Part shown: positions 22,752 to 32,734 of the stretch, piece after piece
Position numbering within the stretch: the stretch's first letter is position 1
Layout: every line of letters starts with the position of its first letter
NCBI RefSeq assembly: GCF_001718835.1
Contig: NZ_CP013444.1
Coordinates: 1,240,001-1,304,000, forward strand
Direction of reading: 5' to 3'
Length of the DNA stretch: 64,000 nucleotides
Source of the DNA: Burkholderia cepacia
Lineage (GTDB): Bacteria > Pseudomonadota > Gammaproteobacteria > Burkholderiales > Burkholderiaceae
Made by a program: the position numbers and the translations under genes
Notes under the pieces: model-generated
What the model was told of the DNA's origin: nothing
Databases searched by the model: none
What the model saw: only the letters and a program-made list of their open reading frames with translations

Positions 22752-25700
22752 ATGAACAGGATCTACAAGTGCATTTTCAGCCGCAGGCTGAACCAGATGG
22801 TTGTCGTCGCGGAGAGCACGGCGGGGCAGGGTAAGTCAGGGGGGCGGTCTCGTGCGGTCAGGCGAGTGCGGGTTGTGGCTGCCGCAGCTTTGGCGGCCGG
22901 TACGTGCATGCCCCTGCCGCAGTTGGCGTGGGCGGATAGCGTTTGTTATAACAAGGGTCCCGTCAGTGACACGTGTGGAAGCACTTCGGCGATGTACACG
23001 GGGAGCGGGACCAATGACACGTTCTACGGATATGCGAGCGGCACCGGCATGTCTGGCAGTTCGAACACGGGTAACGGGGCCTATTCGAGCTACAACGTCA
23101 CGGGAGACTCGAATACGGGTAGCGGGGCTAATTCGAGCTACAACGTCACCGGCAGCAACAACACCGGAAGCGGAGCCAATTCCAGCTATGCCGTCACGGG
23201 CAGCAACAACACGGCGATCGGAGCGAGCGCTGGTCAGTACGTCAACGGTAGCGGAAATGTGGCGTTGGGCGCATCTGCGGGATCGGGAACGAGCGGCAGC
23301 CCGCTCAATATCACCAACACCACGGCGATTGGCTACGGCGCGACGGCTACGGGGACAAACTCCGTCGCGCTGGGTTCCAACAGCACCGACGGCGGCGCGG
23401 CAAACGTGGTGAGCGTGGGCAACGGCTCGCTGCAGCGCAAGATCGTCAATGTGTCGAGCGGGAACGTGGCGTCGGGCTCGACGGATGCGGTGAACGGCGG
23501 GCAGCTTTTCTCCCTCTCCACCAGCTTGAACGCGACGAACAGCAACGTCACGAGCCTGTCGACTTCGAGCTCGACGGGGATCAGCACGGCGCAGAGCGGT
23601 GTGAACTCGCTGTCGACGGGGCTGAGCACGACGAATAGTAACGTGACGAGCCTGTCGACCTCGAGCTCGACGGGGATCAGCACGGCGCAGAGCGGCGTGA
23701 GCTCGCTGTCGACAGGGCTGAATGCGACCAACAGCAATGTGACGAGCCTGTCGACTTCGGCCTCGACGGGGATCAGCACGACGCAGAGCGGTGTGAACTC
23801 GCTGTCGACAGGGCTGAATGCGACCAACAGCAATGTGACGAGCCTGTCGACTTCGGCCTCGACGGGGATCAGCACGGCGCAGAGCGGCGTGAGCTCGCTG
23901 TCGACAGGGCTGAACGCGACCAACAGCAATGTGACGAGCCTGTCGACTTCGGCGGCGGCGGGGATCAGCACGGCGCAGAGCGGTGTGAACTCGCTGTCGA
24001 CGGGGTTGAGCACGACGAATAGTAACGTGACGAGCCTGTCGACCTCGAGCTCGACGGGGATCAGCACGGCGCAGAGCGGTGTGAACTCGCTGTCGACAGG
24101 GCTGAATGCGACCAACAGCAATGTGACGAGCCTGTCGACTTCGGCCTCGACGGGGATCAGCACGGCGCAGAGCGGTGTGAACTCGCTGTCGACAGGGCTG
24201 AATGCGACCAACAGCAATGTGACGAGCCTGTCGACTTCGGCCTCGACGGGGATCAGCACGGCGCAGAGCGGCGTGAGCTCGCTGTCGACAGGGCTGAACG
24301 CGACCAACAGCAATGTGACGAGTCTGTCGACCTCGGCGGCGGCGGGGATCAGCACGGCGCAAAGTGGCGTGAACTCGCTGTCGACGAGTGTGAACACGAC
24401 GAACAGCAATGTGACGAGCCTGTCGACCTCGGCCGCAGCGGGGATCAGCACGGCACAAAGTGGCGTGAACTCGCTGTCGACCAGCGTGAACGCGACCAAC
24501 AGCAATGTGACGAGCCTGTCGACCGTGGCGTCAGCGGGAATCAGCACGGCGCAAAGCGGCGTGAGCTCGCTGTCGACGAGCGTAAACACGACCAACAGCA
24601 ATGTGACGAGCCTGTCGACTTCGGCCGCGGTGGGAATCAGCACGGCGCAAAGTGGCGTGAACTCGCTGTCGACGAGTGTGAACACGACGAACAGCAATGT
24701 GACGAGCCTGTCGACTTCGGCCGCGGCGGGAATCAGCACGGCACAAAGTGGGGTGAACTCGCTGTCGACGAGCGTGAACGCGACCAACAGCAATGTGACG
24801 AGCCTGTCGACCGTGGCGGCAGCGGGAATCAGCACGGCGCAAAGCGGCGTGAGCTCGCTGTCGACGAGCGTGAACACGACCAACAGCAATGTGGCTAGTC
24901 TGTCGACCTCGGCCGCGGCGGGGATCAGCACGACGCAAAGCGGTGTGAACTCGCTGTCGACGAGCGTGAACGCGACGAACAGCAATGTGACGAGCCTGTC
25001 GACCTCGGCCGCGGCGGGGATCAACACGGCGCAAAGCGGTGTGAGCTCGCTGTCGACGAGTGTGAACGCGACGAACAGCAATGTGACGAGTCTGTCGACC
25101 TCGGCCGCGGCGGGGATCAGCACGGCGCAAAGCGGGGTGAGCTCGCTGTCGACCAGCGTGAACGCGACGAACAGCAGCGTGACGAGCCTGTCGACCGTGG
25201 CGGCGGCGGGGATCAGCACAGCACAAAGCGGCGTGAGCTCGTTGTCGACGAGCCTGAACGCGACGAACAGCAGCCTCGGTGCGCTGTCGACGCAGGAATC
25301 GACCGACGTGGTGTCGCTGTCGACCAGTGTGAATGCGACCAACAGCAGCGTAACGAGCCTGTCGACCTCGGCGGCGGCGGGGATCAGCACGGCACAAAGC
25401 GGTGTGAGTTCGCTATCGACCAGCGTGGATGCGACGAACAGCACCGTGACGAGTTTGTCGACCTCGGCCGCAGCGGGAATCAGCACGGCACAAAGCGGGG
25501 TGAGCTCGCTGTCGACGAGTCTGAACGCGACCAACAGCAGCCTCGGTGCGTTGTCGACGCAGGAATCGACTGACGTGGTGTCGTTGTCGACCAGCGTGAA
25601 CACGATGAATAGCAGCGTAACGAGCCTGTCGACCTCGGCGGCGGTGGGGATCAGCACGGCGCAAAGCGGTGTGACTTCGTTGTCGACGAGCCTGAACGCG

Positions 25701-28700
25701 ACGAACAGCAGCCTTGGTGCACTATCGACGCAGGAGTCGACCGACGTGGTGTCGCTGTCGACCAGCGTGAATGCGACCAATAGCAGCGTGACGAGCCTGT
25801 CGACCGTGGCGGCGGCCGGGATCAGCACGGCACAAAGCGGCGTGACTTCGCTGTCGACGAGCCTGAACGCGACGAACAGCAGCCTTGGTGCACTATCGAC
25901 GCAGGAGTCGACCGACGTGGTGTCGCTGTCGACCAGCGTGAATGCGACCAACAGCAATGTGACGAGCTTGTCGACCGTGGCGGCAGCGGGAATCAGCACG
26001 GCGCAAAGCGGGGTGAGCTCGTTGTCGACGAGCCTGAACGCGACGAACAGCAGCCTTGGTGCACTGTCGACGCAGGAATCGACTGACGTGGTGTCGCTGT
26101 CGACCAGCGTGAACGCGACCAACAGCAACGTGACGAGCCTGTCGACCGTGGCGGCGGCGGGGATCAGCACGGCACAAAGCGGGGTGACTTCGTTGTCGAC
26201 GAGCCTGAACGCGACGAACAGCAATGTGACGAGCCTGTCGACCTCGGCCGCGGCGGGAATCAGCACGGCGCAAAGCGGTGTGACTTCGCTGTCGACGAGC
26301 CTGAACGCGACGAACAGCAGCCTCGGTGCACTATCGACGCAAGAATCGACTGACGTGGTGTCGCTGTCGACCAGCGTGAACGCGACCAACAGCAACGTGA
26401 CGAGCCTGTCGACCGTGGCGGCGGCCGGGATCAGCACGGCACAAAGCGGGGTGAGCTCGTTGTCGACGAGCTTGAACGCGACGAATAGCAGCCTTGGTGC
26501 ACTGTCGACGCAAGAATCGACTGACGTGGTGTCGCTGTCGACCAGCGTGAACACGACGAACAGCAGTGTGACGAGCTTGTCGACTGCGGCTGCGCTGGGG
26601 ATCAGCACGGCACAAAGCGGTGTGAGTTCGCTATCGACCAGCGTGGATGCGACGAACAGCACCGTGACGAGCCTGTCGACCTCGGCGGCGGCGGGGATCA
26701 GCACGACACAAAGCGGGGTGACTTCGTTGTCGACGAGCCTGAGCGCGACGAACAGCAACCTCGGTGCGTTGTCGACGCAGGAATCGACCGACGTGGTGTC
26801 GTTGTCGACCAGCGTGAATGCGACCAATAGCAGCGTGACGAGCCTGTCGACCGTGGCGGCGGCCGGGATCAGCACGGCACAAAGCGGCGTGAACTCGCTG
26901 TCGACCAGCGTGGATGCGACGAACAGCAATGTGACGAGCTTGTCGACCGTGGCGGCAGCGGGAATCAGCACGGCGCAAAGCGGCGTGAGCTCGCTGTCGA
27001 CGAGCCTGAACGCGACGAACAGCAACCTCGGTGCGTTGTCGACGCAGGAATCGACCGACGTGGTGTCGTTGTCGACCAGCGTGAATGCGACCAACAGCAG
27101 CGTGACGAGCCTGTCGACCGTGGCGGCGGCGGGGATCAGCACGGCGCAAAGCGGGGTGACTTCGCTGTCGACGAGCCTGAACGCGACGAACAGCAATGTG
27201 ACGAGCCTGTCGACCTCGGCCGCAGCGGGAATCAGCACGGCACAAAGCGGCGTGAGCTCGCTGTCGACGAGTTTGAACGCGACCAACAGCAGCCTCGGTG
27301 CACTGTCGACGCAGGAATCGACTGACGTGGTGTCGCTGTCGACCAGTGTGAATGCGACCAACAGCACCTTGACGAGCCTGTCGACCTCGGCCGCAGCGGG
27401 AATCAGCACGGCACAAAGCGGTGTGAGTTCGCTATCGACCAGCGTGGATGCGACGAACAGCACCGTGACGAGCCTGTCGACCTCGGCCTCAGCGGGAATC
27501 AGCACGGCGCAAAGCGGGGTGAGCTCGCTGTCGACGGGGCTGAGCGTCACGAACAGCGCCGTCGGCGCGCTGTCGACGCAGGAATCGACTGACGTGGGTT
27601 CGCTGTCGACCAGCCTGGCTACGACCAACAGCAATGTCAGCTCGCTGTCGACGGGCCTGAGTGCCACGAACAGCGCCGTCGGCGCGCTGTCGACGCAGGA
27701 ATCGACTGACGTGGGTTCGCTGTCGACCAGCCTGACTACGACCAACAGCAATGTGAGCTCATTATCGACGGGCCTGAGCGCCACGAACAGCGCCGTCGGT
27801 GCGTTGTCGACGCAGGAATCGACTGACGTGGGTTCGCTGTCGACGAGCCTGACTACGACCAACAGCAACGTGAGCTCATTATCGACGGGCCTGAGCGCCA
27901 CGAACAGCGCCGTCGGCGCGCTGTCGACGCAGGAATCGACCGACGTAGGTTCGCTGTCGACCAGCCTGACTACGACCAACAGCAACGTCAGCTCACTGTC
28001 GACCGGCCTGAACACGACCAACAGCAATGTGGCGAGCCTGTCGACTTCGGCTGCGGCGGGAATCAGCACGGCACAAAGCGGTGTGAGCTCGCTGTCGACG
28101 AGCCTGAACGCTACCAACAGCAGCCTTGGTGCACTATCGACGCAGGAGTCGACCGACGTGGTGTCGCTGTCGACCAGTGTGAATGCGACGAACAGCAACG
28201 TGACGAGCTTGTCGACCTCGGCGGCGGTGGGGATCAGCACGGCACAAAGCGGTGTGACTTCGCTGTCGACGAGCCTGAACGCTACCAACAGCAGCCTTGG
28301 TGCACTATCGACGCAGGAGTCGACCGACGTGGTGTCGCTGTCGACCAGTGTGAATGCGACGAACAGCAACGTGACGAGCTTGTCGACCTCGGCGGCGGTG
28401 GGGATCAGCACGGCACAAAGCGGTGTGACTTCGCTGTCGACGAGCCTGAACGCCACCAACAGCAGCCTTGGTGCACTGTCGACGCAGGAATCGACCGATG
28501 TGGGATCGCTGTCGACCAGCGTGAACGCGACCAACAGCAATGTGACGAGCTTGTCGACCGTGGCGGCAGCGGGAATCAGCACAGCACAAAGCGGGGTGAG
28601 CTCGTTGTCGACGAGCCTGAACGCGACGAACAGCAGCCTCGGTGCACTGTCGACGCAGGAATCGACCGACGTGGTGTCGCTGTCGACCAGCGTGAATGCG

Positions 28701-31700
28701 ACCAACAGCAGCGTGACGAGCCTGTCGACCGCGGCGGCAGCGGGAATCAGCACGGCACAAAGCGGGGTGACTTCGCTGTCGACGAGCCTGAACGCCACCA
28801 ACAGCAGCCTTGGTGCACTGTCGACGCAGGAATCGACCGATGTGGGATCGCTGTCGACCAGCGTGAACGCGACCAACAGCAATGTGACGAGCTTGTCGAC
28901 CGTGGCGGCAGCGGGAATCAGCACAGCACAAAGCGGGGTGAGCTCGTTGTCGACGAGCCTGAACGCGACGAACAGCAGCCTCGGTGCACTGTCGACGCAG
29001 GAATCGACCGACGTGGTGTCGCTGTCGACCAGCGTGAATGCGACCAACAGCAGCGTGACGAGCCTGTCGACCGCGGCGGCAGCGGGAATCAGCACGGCAC
29101 AAAGCGGGGTGACTTCGCTGTCGACGAGCTTGAACGCGACGAACAGCAGCCTCGGTGCACTGTCGACGCAGGAGTCGACCGATGTGGGATCGCTGTCGAC
29201 CAGCGTGAATGCGACCAACAGCAACGTGACGAGCCTGTCGACCGTGGCGGCGGTGGGGATCAGCACGGCACAAAGCGGGGTGACTTCGCTGTCGACGAGC
29301 CTGAACGCGACGAACAGCAGCCTCGGTGCGTTGTCGACGCAGGAATCGACCGACGTGGTGTCGCTGTCGACCAGCATGAATGCAACGAACAGCACCGTGA
29401 CGAGCCTGTCGACCGCGGCGGCAGCGGGAATCAGCACGGCACAAAGCGGGGTGAGCTCGTTGTCGACGAGCCTGAACGCGACGAACAGCAGCCTCGGTGT
29501 GCTGTCGACGCAGGAATCGACTGACGTGGTGTCGCTGTCGACCAGCGTGAATGCGACGAACAGCAGCGTGACGAGCCTGTCGACCTCGGCGGCGCTGGGG
29601 ATCAGCACGGCGCAAAGCGGGGTGAGCTCGCTGTCGACGAGCCTGAACGCGACGAACAGCAGCCTCGGTGCGTTGTCGACGCAGGAATCGACTGATGTGG
29701 TGTCGCTGTCGACCAGCATGAATGCAACGAACAGCACCGTGACGAGCCTGTCGACCTCGGCCTCAGCGGGAATCAGCACGGCACAAAGCGGGGTGAGCTC
29801 GTTGTCGACGAGCCTGAACGCGACGAACAGCAGCCTCGGTGTGCTGTCGACGCAGGAATCGACTGACGTGGTGTCGCTGTCGACCAGCGTGAATGCGACG
29901 AACAGCAGCGTGACGAGCCTGTCGACCTCGGCGGCGCTGGGGATCAGCACGGCGCAAAGCGGGGTGAGCTCGCTGTCGACGAGCCTGAACGCTACAAACA
30001 GCAGCCTCGGTGCGTTGTCGACGCAGGAATCGACTGATGTGGTGTCGCTGTCGACCAGTGTGAATGCGACCAACAGCAGTGTGACGAGCCTGTCGACTGC
30101 GGCTGCGCTGGGGATCAGCACGGCACAAAGCGGCGTGAACTCGCTGTCGACCAGCGTGACTGCCACCAACAGCAATGTGACGAGCCTGTCGACCGTGGCG
30201 GCAGCGGGAATCAGCACGGCACAAAGTGGCGTGAACTCGCTGTCGACCAGCGTGACTGCCACCAATAGCAATGTGGCGAGTCTGTCGACCTCGGCCGCGG
30301 CAGGGATCAGCACGGCGCAAAGCGGTGTGAACTCGCTGTCGACGAGCGTGAACACGACCAACAGCAATGTGACGAGCCTGTCGACTGCGGCTGCGCTGGG
30401 GATCAGCACGGCACAAAGCGGCGTGAACTCGCTGTCGACCAGCGTGACTGCCGCCAATAGCAATGTGGCTAGCCTGTCGACCTCGGCCGCGGCGGGAATC
30501 AGCACGGCGCAAAGCGGTGTGAACTCGCTGTCGACCAGCGTGAATGCGACGAACAGCAGCGTGACGAGCCTGTCGACTTCGGCCGCAGTGGGGATCAGCA
30601 CGGCACAAAGCGGCGTGAACTCGCTGTCGACCAGCGTGACTGCCACCAATAGCAATGTGGCGAGTCTGTCGACCTCGGCCGCGGCAGGGATCAGCACGGC
30701 GCAAAGCGGTGTGAACTCGCTGTCGACGAGCGTGAACACGACCAACAGCAATGTGACGAGCCTGTCGACTGCGGCTGCGCTGGGGATCAGCACGGCACAA
30801 AGCGGCGTGAACTCGCTGTCGACCAGCGTGACTGCCGCCAATAGCAATGTGGCTAGCCTGTCGACCTCGGCCGCGGCGGGAATCAGCACGGCGCAAAGCG
30901 GTGTGAACTCGCTGTCGACCAGCGTGAACGCGACCAACAGCAACGTAACGAGCCTGTCGACTTCGGCCGCAGTGGGGATCAGCACGGCACAAAGCGGCGT
31001 GAGCTCGCTGTCGACGAGCGTGAACACGACCAACAGTAATGTGACGAGCCTGTCGACTGCGGCTGCGCTGGGAATCAGCACGGCGCAAAGCGGAGTGAGC
31101 TCGCTGTCGACGAGCGTGAACGCGACGAACAGCAACGTAACGAGCCTGTCGACCTCGGCCGCAGCCGGAATCAGCACGGCACAAAGCGGCGTGAACTCGC
31201 TGTCGACCAGCGTGACTGCCACCAATAGCAATGTGGCTAGCCTGTCGACCTCGGCCGCGGCGGGAATCAGCACGGCGCAAAGCGGCGTGAGCTCGCTGTC
31301 GACGAGCGTGAACGCGACGAACAGCAATGTGACGAGCCTGTCGACCTCGGCGGCGGTGGGGATCAGCACGGCGCAAAGCGGTGTAACCTCATTGTCGACG
31401 AGCCTGAACACCACCAACAGCAGCCTCGGTGCGCTGTCGACTCGGGAATCGACCGACGTGGGTTCGTTGTCGACCAGCCTGAATACGGCCAACAGCAACG
31501 TCACCTCCCTGTCGACCAGCCTGAACACGACCAACAGCACGGTCGGCTCGCTCTCCACGAGCCTGAACACGACGACCAGCCGAGTCAGTTCGCTGTCCAC
31601 GAGTCTGAACACGACCAACAGCAACCTCACGAGCCTGTCGATGTCGACCTCGACGGGGATCAGCGCGGCGGTGAGCGGCGTGACTTCGCTGTCCACGGGC

Positions 31701-32705
31701 CTGTCGACGACGAACAGCAATCTGGCGTCGTTGTCGAGCTCGTTTTCCGGCTCGATCGCCTCCTGGATGAACAGTCTGAGCACGGTCAACAACAACCTTT
31801 CGACACTGAGTGTTTCCACGTCGACCAGCGTGGTCCAGCTCTTCACCGGCGTTGCGTCGCTGTCGACCGGCTTGAGCACGACCAACAGCAAATTGAGTAC
31901 CGCCGTCACGTCCCTGTCGACGGGAATCGCTTCCCTGTCCACGCAGATGAACTCCCCGGGGTTCGGGAAAGGAGCGCAGAGCACGACGAGTACGTCGACT
32001 TCCGCGGCGCTCTCTACGTCTACCTCGACCACGGCAAGTACCAGCACCAGTACCAGCACCAGCACCGCGCAAAGTTCAACGTCGACGGCGTCGAGCTCCC
32101 TGTCCACCAGCGCCGGCTCGCAATCGACGGGCGCGAAGGCAGTCGTTTCCGCGCAGCTCGTTCAAAGCGCGTTGGCAAGCCCGGTCGCGACAGGCGCCAG
32201 CGCACAGGCCACCGGCGATTCCGCGACGGCAATGGGCGCCAATGCGGTCGCGTCGGGGAGCAACTCGGTTGCGGTCGGCTCGGGCGCGATGGCCATGGCG
32301 CCGAATTCGGTCGCGCTGGGCGCGAGCTCGATCGCGACCGATGCGAACACGGTGTCGGTGGGTTCGCCGGGCAACGAGCGCAGGATCATGAACGTGGCGC
32401 CCGGCATGAACCCGACGGACGCGGTCAACATGTCGCAACTGAGCGCCGTGCAGTCGAACATGAACCAGGTCGCAAGGCTCGCCTATTCCGGAATAGCCGG
32501 GGCCGCCGCGCTGACGATGATTCCCGAGGTCGACCCCGGGAAGACACTCTCGGTCGGCTTCGGAACGGCCGGTTACCAGGGCTATCAGGCGGTGGCCATC
32601 GGCTTCACGGCACGCATCACCAACAACCTGAAGATCAAGGGAGGCGTAGCGATCAACGGCGCGGGCGGCAATACTTACGGTGCCGGCGCATCGTACCAGT
32701 GGTAA
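22752..32705 (+). CDS. giant trimeric autotransporter adhesin (YadA/Hia type)
   Basis: This 3317-residue adhesin starts with an ESPR-extended signal peptide (MNRIYKCIFSRRLNQMVVVAE, then hydrophobic VVAAAALAAG, cleavage after AWA near residue 61). A YadA-like head (residues about 62-215) has repeated TGSNNTGSGANSS and GNVALGASAGSG units. A neck (about 218-256, NVSSGNVASGSTDAVNGGQL) leads to a stalk of about 2800 residues of SLST-rich modules. A Ser/Thr linker (about 3075-3135), a second short head (SVAVGSGAMAMAPNSVALGAS), a second neck (NPTDAVNMSQL) and a membrane anchor of about 70 residues ending SYQW complete it. It should assemble as a surface trimer. It resembles the very large repeat-rich adhesins of Burkholderia cenocepacia. 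DUF2827 genes follow after 29 bases. Confidence 0.93.
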   Translation: MNRIYKCIFSRRLNQMVVVAESTAGQGKSGGRSRAVRRVRVVAAAALAAGTCMPLPQLAWADSVCYNKGPVSDTCGSTSAMYTGSGTNDTFYGYASGTGMSGSSNTGNGAYSSYNVTGDSNTGSGANSSYNVTGSNNTGSGANSSYAVTGSNNTAIGASAGQYVNGSGNVALGASAGSGTSGSPLNITNTTAIGYGATATGTNSVALGSNSTDGGAANVVSVGNGSLQRKIVNVSSGNVASGSTDAVNGGQLFSLSTSLNATNSNVTSLSTSSSTGISTAQSGVNSLSTGLSTTNSNVTSLSTSSSTGISTAQSGVSSLSTGLNATNSNVTSLSTSASTGISTTQSGVNSLSTGLNATNSNVTSLSTSASTGISTAQSGVSSLSTGLNATNSNVTSLSTSAAAGISTAQSGVNSLSTGLSTTNSNVTSLSTSSSTGISTAQSGVNSLSTGLNATNSNVTSLSTSASTGISTAQSGVNSLSTGLNATNSNVTSLSTSASTGISTAQSGVSSLSTGLNATNSNVTSLSTSAAAGISTAQSGVNSLSTSVNTTNSNVTSLSTSAAAGISTAQSGVNSLSTSVNATNSNVTSLSTVASAGISTAQSGVSSLSTSVNTTNSNVTSLSTSAAVGISTAQSGVNSLSTSVNTTNSNVTSLSTSAAAGISTAQSGVNSLSTSVNATNSNVTSLSTVAAAGISTAQSGVSSLSTSVNTTNSNVASLSTSAAAGISTTQSGVNSLSTSVNATNSNVTSLSTSAAAGINTAQSGVSSLSTSVNATNSNVTSLSTSAAAGISTAQSGVSSLSTSVNATNSSVTSLSTVAAAGISTAQSGVSSLSTSLNATNSSLGALSTQESTDVVSLSTSVNATNSSVTSLSTSAAAGISTAQSGVSSLSTSVDATNSTVTSLSTSAAAGISTAQSGVSSLSTSLNATNSSLGALSTQESTDVVSLSTSVNTMNSSVTSLSTSAAVGISTAQSGVTSLSTSLNATNSSLGALSTQESTDVVSLSTSVNATNSSVTSLSTVAAAGISTAQSGVTSLSTSLNATNSSLGALSTQESTDVVSLSTSVNATNSNVTSLSTVAAAGISTAQSGVSSLSTSLNATNSSLGALSTQESTDVVSLSTSVNATNSNVTSLSTVAAAGISTAQSGVTSLSTSLNATNSNVTSLSTSAAAGISTAQSGVTSLSTSLNATNSSLGALSTQESTDVVSLSTSVNATNSNVTSLSTVAAAGISTAQSGVSSLSTSLNATNSSLGALSTQESTDVVSLSTSVNTTNSSVTSLSTAAALGISTAQSGVSSLSTSVDATNSTVTSLSTSAAAGISTTQSGVTSLSTSLSATNSNLGALSTQESTDVVSLSTSVNATNSSVTSLSTVAAAGISTAQSGVNSLSTSVDATNSNVTSLSTVAAAGISTAQSGVSSLSTSLNATNSNLGALSTQESTDVVSLSTSVNATNSSVTSLSTVAAAGISTAQSGVTSLSTSLNATNSNVTSLSTSAAAGISTAQSGVSSLSTSLNATNSSLGALSTQESTDVVSLSTSVNATNSTLTSLSTSAAAGISTAQSGVSSLSTSVDATNSTVTSLSTSASAGISTAQSGVSSLSTGLSVTNSAVGALSTQESTDVGSLSTSLATTNSNVSSLSTGLSATNSAVGALSTQESTDVGSLSTSLTTTNSNVSSLSTGLSATNSAVGALSTQESTDVGSLSTSLTTTNSNVSSLSTGLSATNSAVGALSTQESTDVGSLSTSLTTTNSNVSSLSTGLNTTNSNVASLSTSAAAGISTAQSGVSSLSTSLNATNSSLGALSTQESTDVVSLSTSVNATNSNVTSLSTSAAVGISTAQSGVTSLSTSLNATNSSLGALSTQESTDVVSLSTSVNATNSNVTSLSTSAAVGISTAQSGVTSLSTSLNATNSSLGALSTQESTDVGSLSTSVNATNSNVTSLSTVAAAGISTAQSGVSSLSTSLNATNSSLGALSTQESTDVVSLSTSVNATNSSVTSLSTAAAAGISTAQSGVTSLSTSLNATNSSLGALSTQESTDVGSLSTSVNATNSNVTSLSTVAAAGISTAQSGVSSLSTSLNATNSSLGALSTQESTDVVSLSTSVNATNSSVTSLSTAAAAGISTAQSGVTSLSTSLNATNSSLGALSTQESTDVGSLSTSVNATNSNVTSLSTVAAVGISTAQSGVTSLSTSLNATNSSLGALSTQESTDVVSLSTSMNATNSTVTSLSTAAAAGISTAQSGVSSLSTSLNATNSSLGVLSTQESTDVVSLSTSVNATNSSVTSLSTSAALGISTAQSGVSSLSTSLNATNSSLGALSTQESTDVVSLSTSMNATNSTVTSLSTSASAGISTAQSGVSSLSTSLNATNSSLGVLSTQESTDVVSLSTSVNATNSSVTSLSTSAALGISTAQSGVSSLSTSLNATNSSLGALSTQESTDVVSLSTSVNATNSSVTSLSTAAALGISTAQSGVNSLSTSVTATNSNVTSLSTVAAAGISTAQSGVNSLSTSVTATNSNVASLSTSAAAGISTAQSGVNSLSTSVNTTNSNVTSLSTAAALGISTAQSGVNSLSTSVTAANSNVASLSTSAAAGISTAQSGVNSLSTSVNATNSSVTSLSTSAAVGISTAQSGVNSLSTSVTATNSNVASLSTSAAAGISTAQSGVNSLSTSVNTTNSNVTSLSTAAALGISTAQSGVNSLSTSVTAANSNVASLSTSAAAGISTAQSGVNSLSTSVNATNSNVTSLSTSAAVGISTAQSGVSSLSTSVNTTNSNVTSLSTAAALGISTAQSGVSSLSTSVNATNSNVTSLSTSAAAGISTAQSGVNSLSTSVTATNSNVASLSTSAAAGISTAQSGVSSLSTSVNATNSNVTSLSTSAAVGISTAQSGVTSLSTSLNTTNSSLGALSTRESTDVGSLSTSLNTANSNVTSLSTSLNTTNSTVGSLSTSLNTTTSRVSSLSTSLNTTNSNLTSLSMSTSTGISAAVSGVTSLSTGLSTTNSNLASLSSSFSGSIASWMNSLSTVNNNLSTLSVSTSTSVVQLFTGVASLSTGLSTTNSKLSTAVTSLSTGIASLSTQMNSPGFGKGAQSTTSTSTSAALSTSTSTTASTSTSTSTSTAQSSTSTASSSLSTSAGSQSTGAKAVVSAQLVQSALASPVATGASAQATGDSATAMGANAVASGSNSVAVGSGAMAMAPNSVALGASSIATDANTVSVGSPGNERRIMNVAPGMNPTDAVNMSQLSAVQSNMNQVARLAYSGIAGAAALTMIPEVDPGKTLSVGFGTAGYQGYQAVAIGFTARITNNLKIKGGVAINGAGGNTYGAGASYQW
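28091..28432 (+). repeat. exact tandem duplication, 171 bases x 2, within the stalk
   Basis: The segment 28091-28261 is repeated without a mismatch at 28262-28432 (one 57-residue double unit). A third, slightly different copy begins at 28433. Perfect identity suggests recent unequal exchange. Confidence 0.85.
28501..29184 (+). repeat. near-exact duplication with 342-base period within the stalk
   Basis: The block beginning tgggatcgct at 28501 recurs at 28843 with a period of exactly 342 bases (two 171-base units). Most of the block is identical, and a few differences appear towards the end. A similar 342-base offset links the sequences around 29497 and 29839. Confidence 0.75.
30247..31014 (+). 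repeat. near-exact duplication with 384-base period within the stalk
   Basis: The segment 30247-30630 is repeated at 30631-31014 (four 32-residue units). The first roughly 300 bases match without visible differences and the last third differs at several positions. Confidence 0.75.
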
Positions 32706-32734
32706 GCAACGCATACTCGCGGAGGTCAACAGCC

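Larger units (their letters stand above)
23512..31950 (+). repeat. adhesin stalk repeat array (96-, 75- and 117-base units)
   Basis: About 8.4 kb is built from three peptide modules: a 14-mer (SLSTSVNATNSNVT and variants), an 18-mer (SLSTSAAAGISTAQSGVN) and an 11-mer (ALSTQESTDVV). They combine into 32-residue (14+18), 25-residue (14+11) and, at about 27540-28010, 39-residue (14+14+11) units. The first part (to about 25240) uses only 32-mers, the middle mostly alternates 32 and 25 (57 residues, 171 bases), and the region after about 30060 returns to 32-mers. The octamer ctgtcgac recurs in most units. Confidence 0.9.

Noticed and set aside
23512..31950. Regularly spaced repeats reminiscent of a CRISPR array
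   Set aside because: Units are protein-coding, in frame, variable in length (75, 96, 117 bases) and have no unique spacers or cas genes.
32036..32067. Short AGYACC hexamer repeats in the Ser/Thr linker as a phase-variation tract
   Set aside because: The unit is six bases, so slippage adds or removes two residues without changing frame. A length polymorphism is possible but not a switch.
23333..32107. A 2924-residue open frame on the minus strand across the adhesin stalk, and several 80-540-residue minus frames in the same place
   Set aside because: They arise because the repeat units lack stops when read backwards. They have no ribosome sites, consist of the reverse reading of SLST modules (LVDSELTPLCAVLIP repeats) and compete with a fully convincing adhesin gene.
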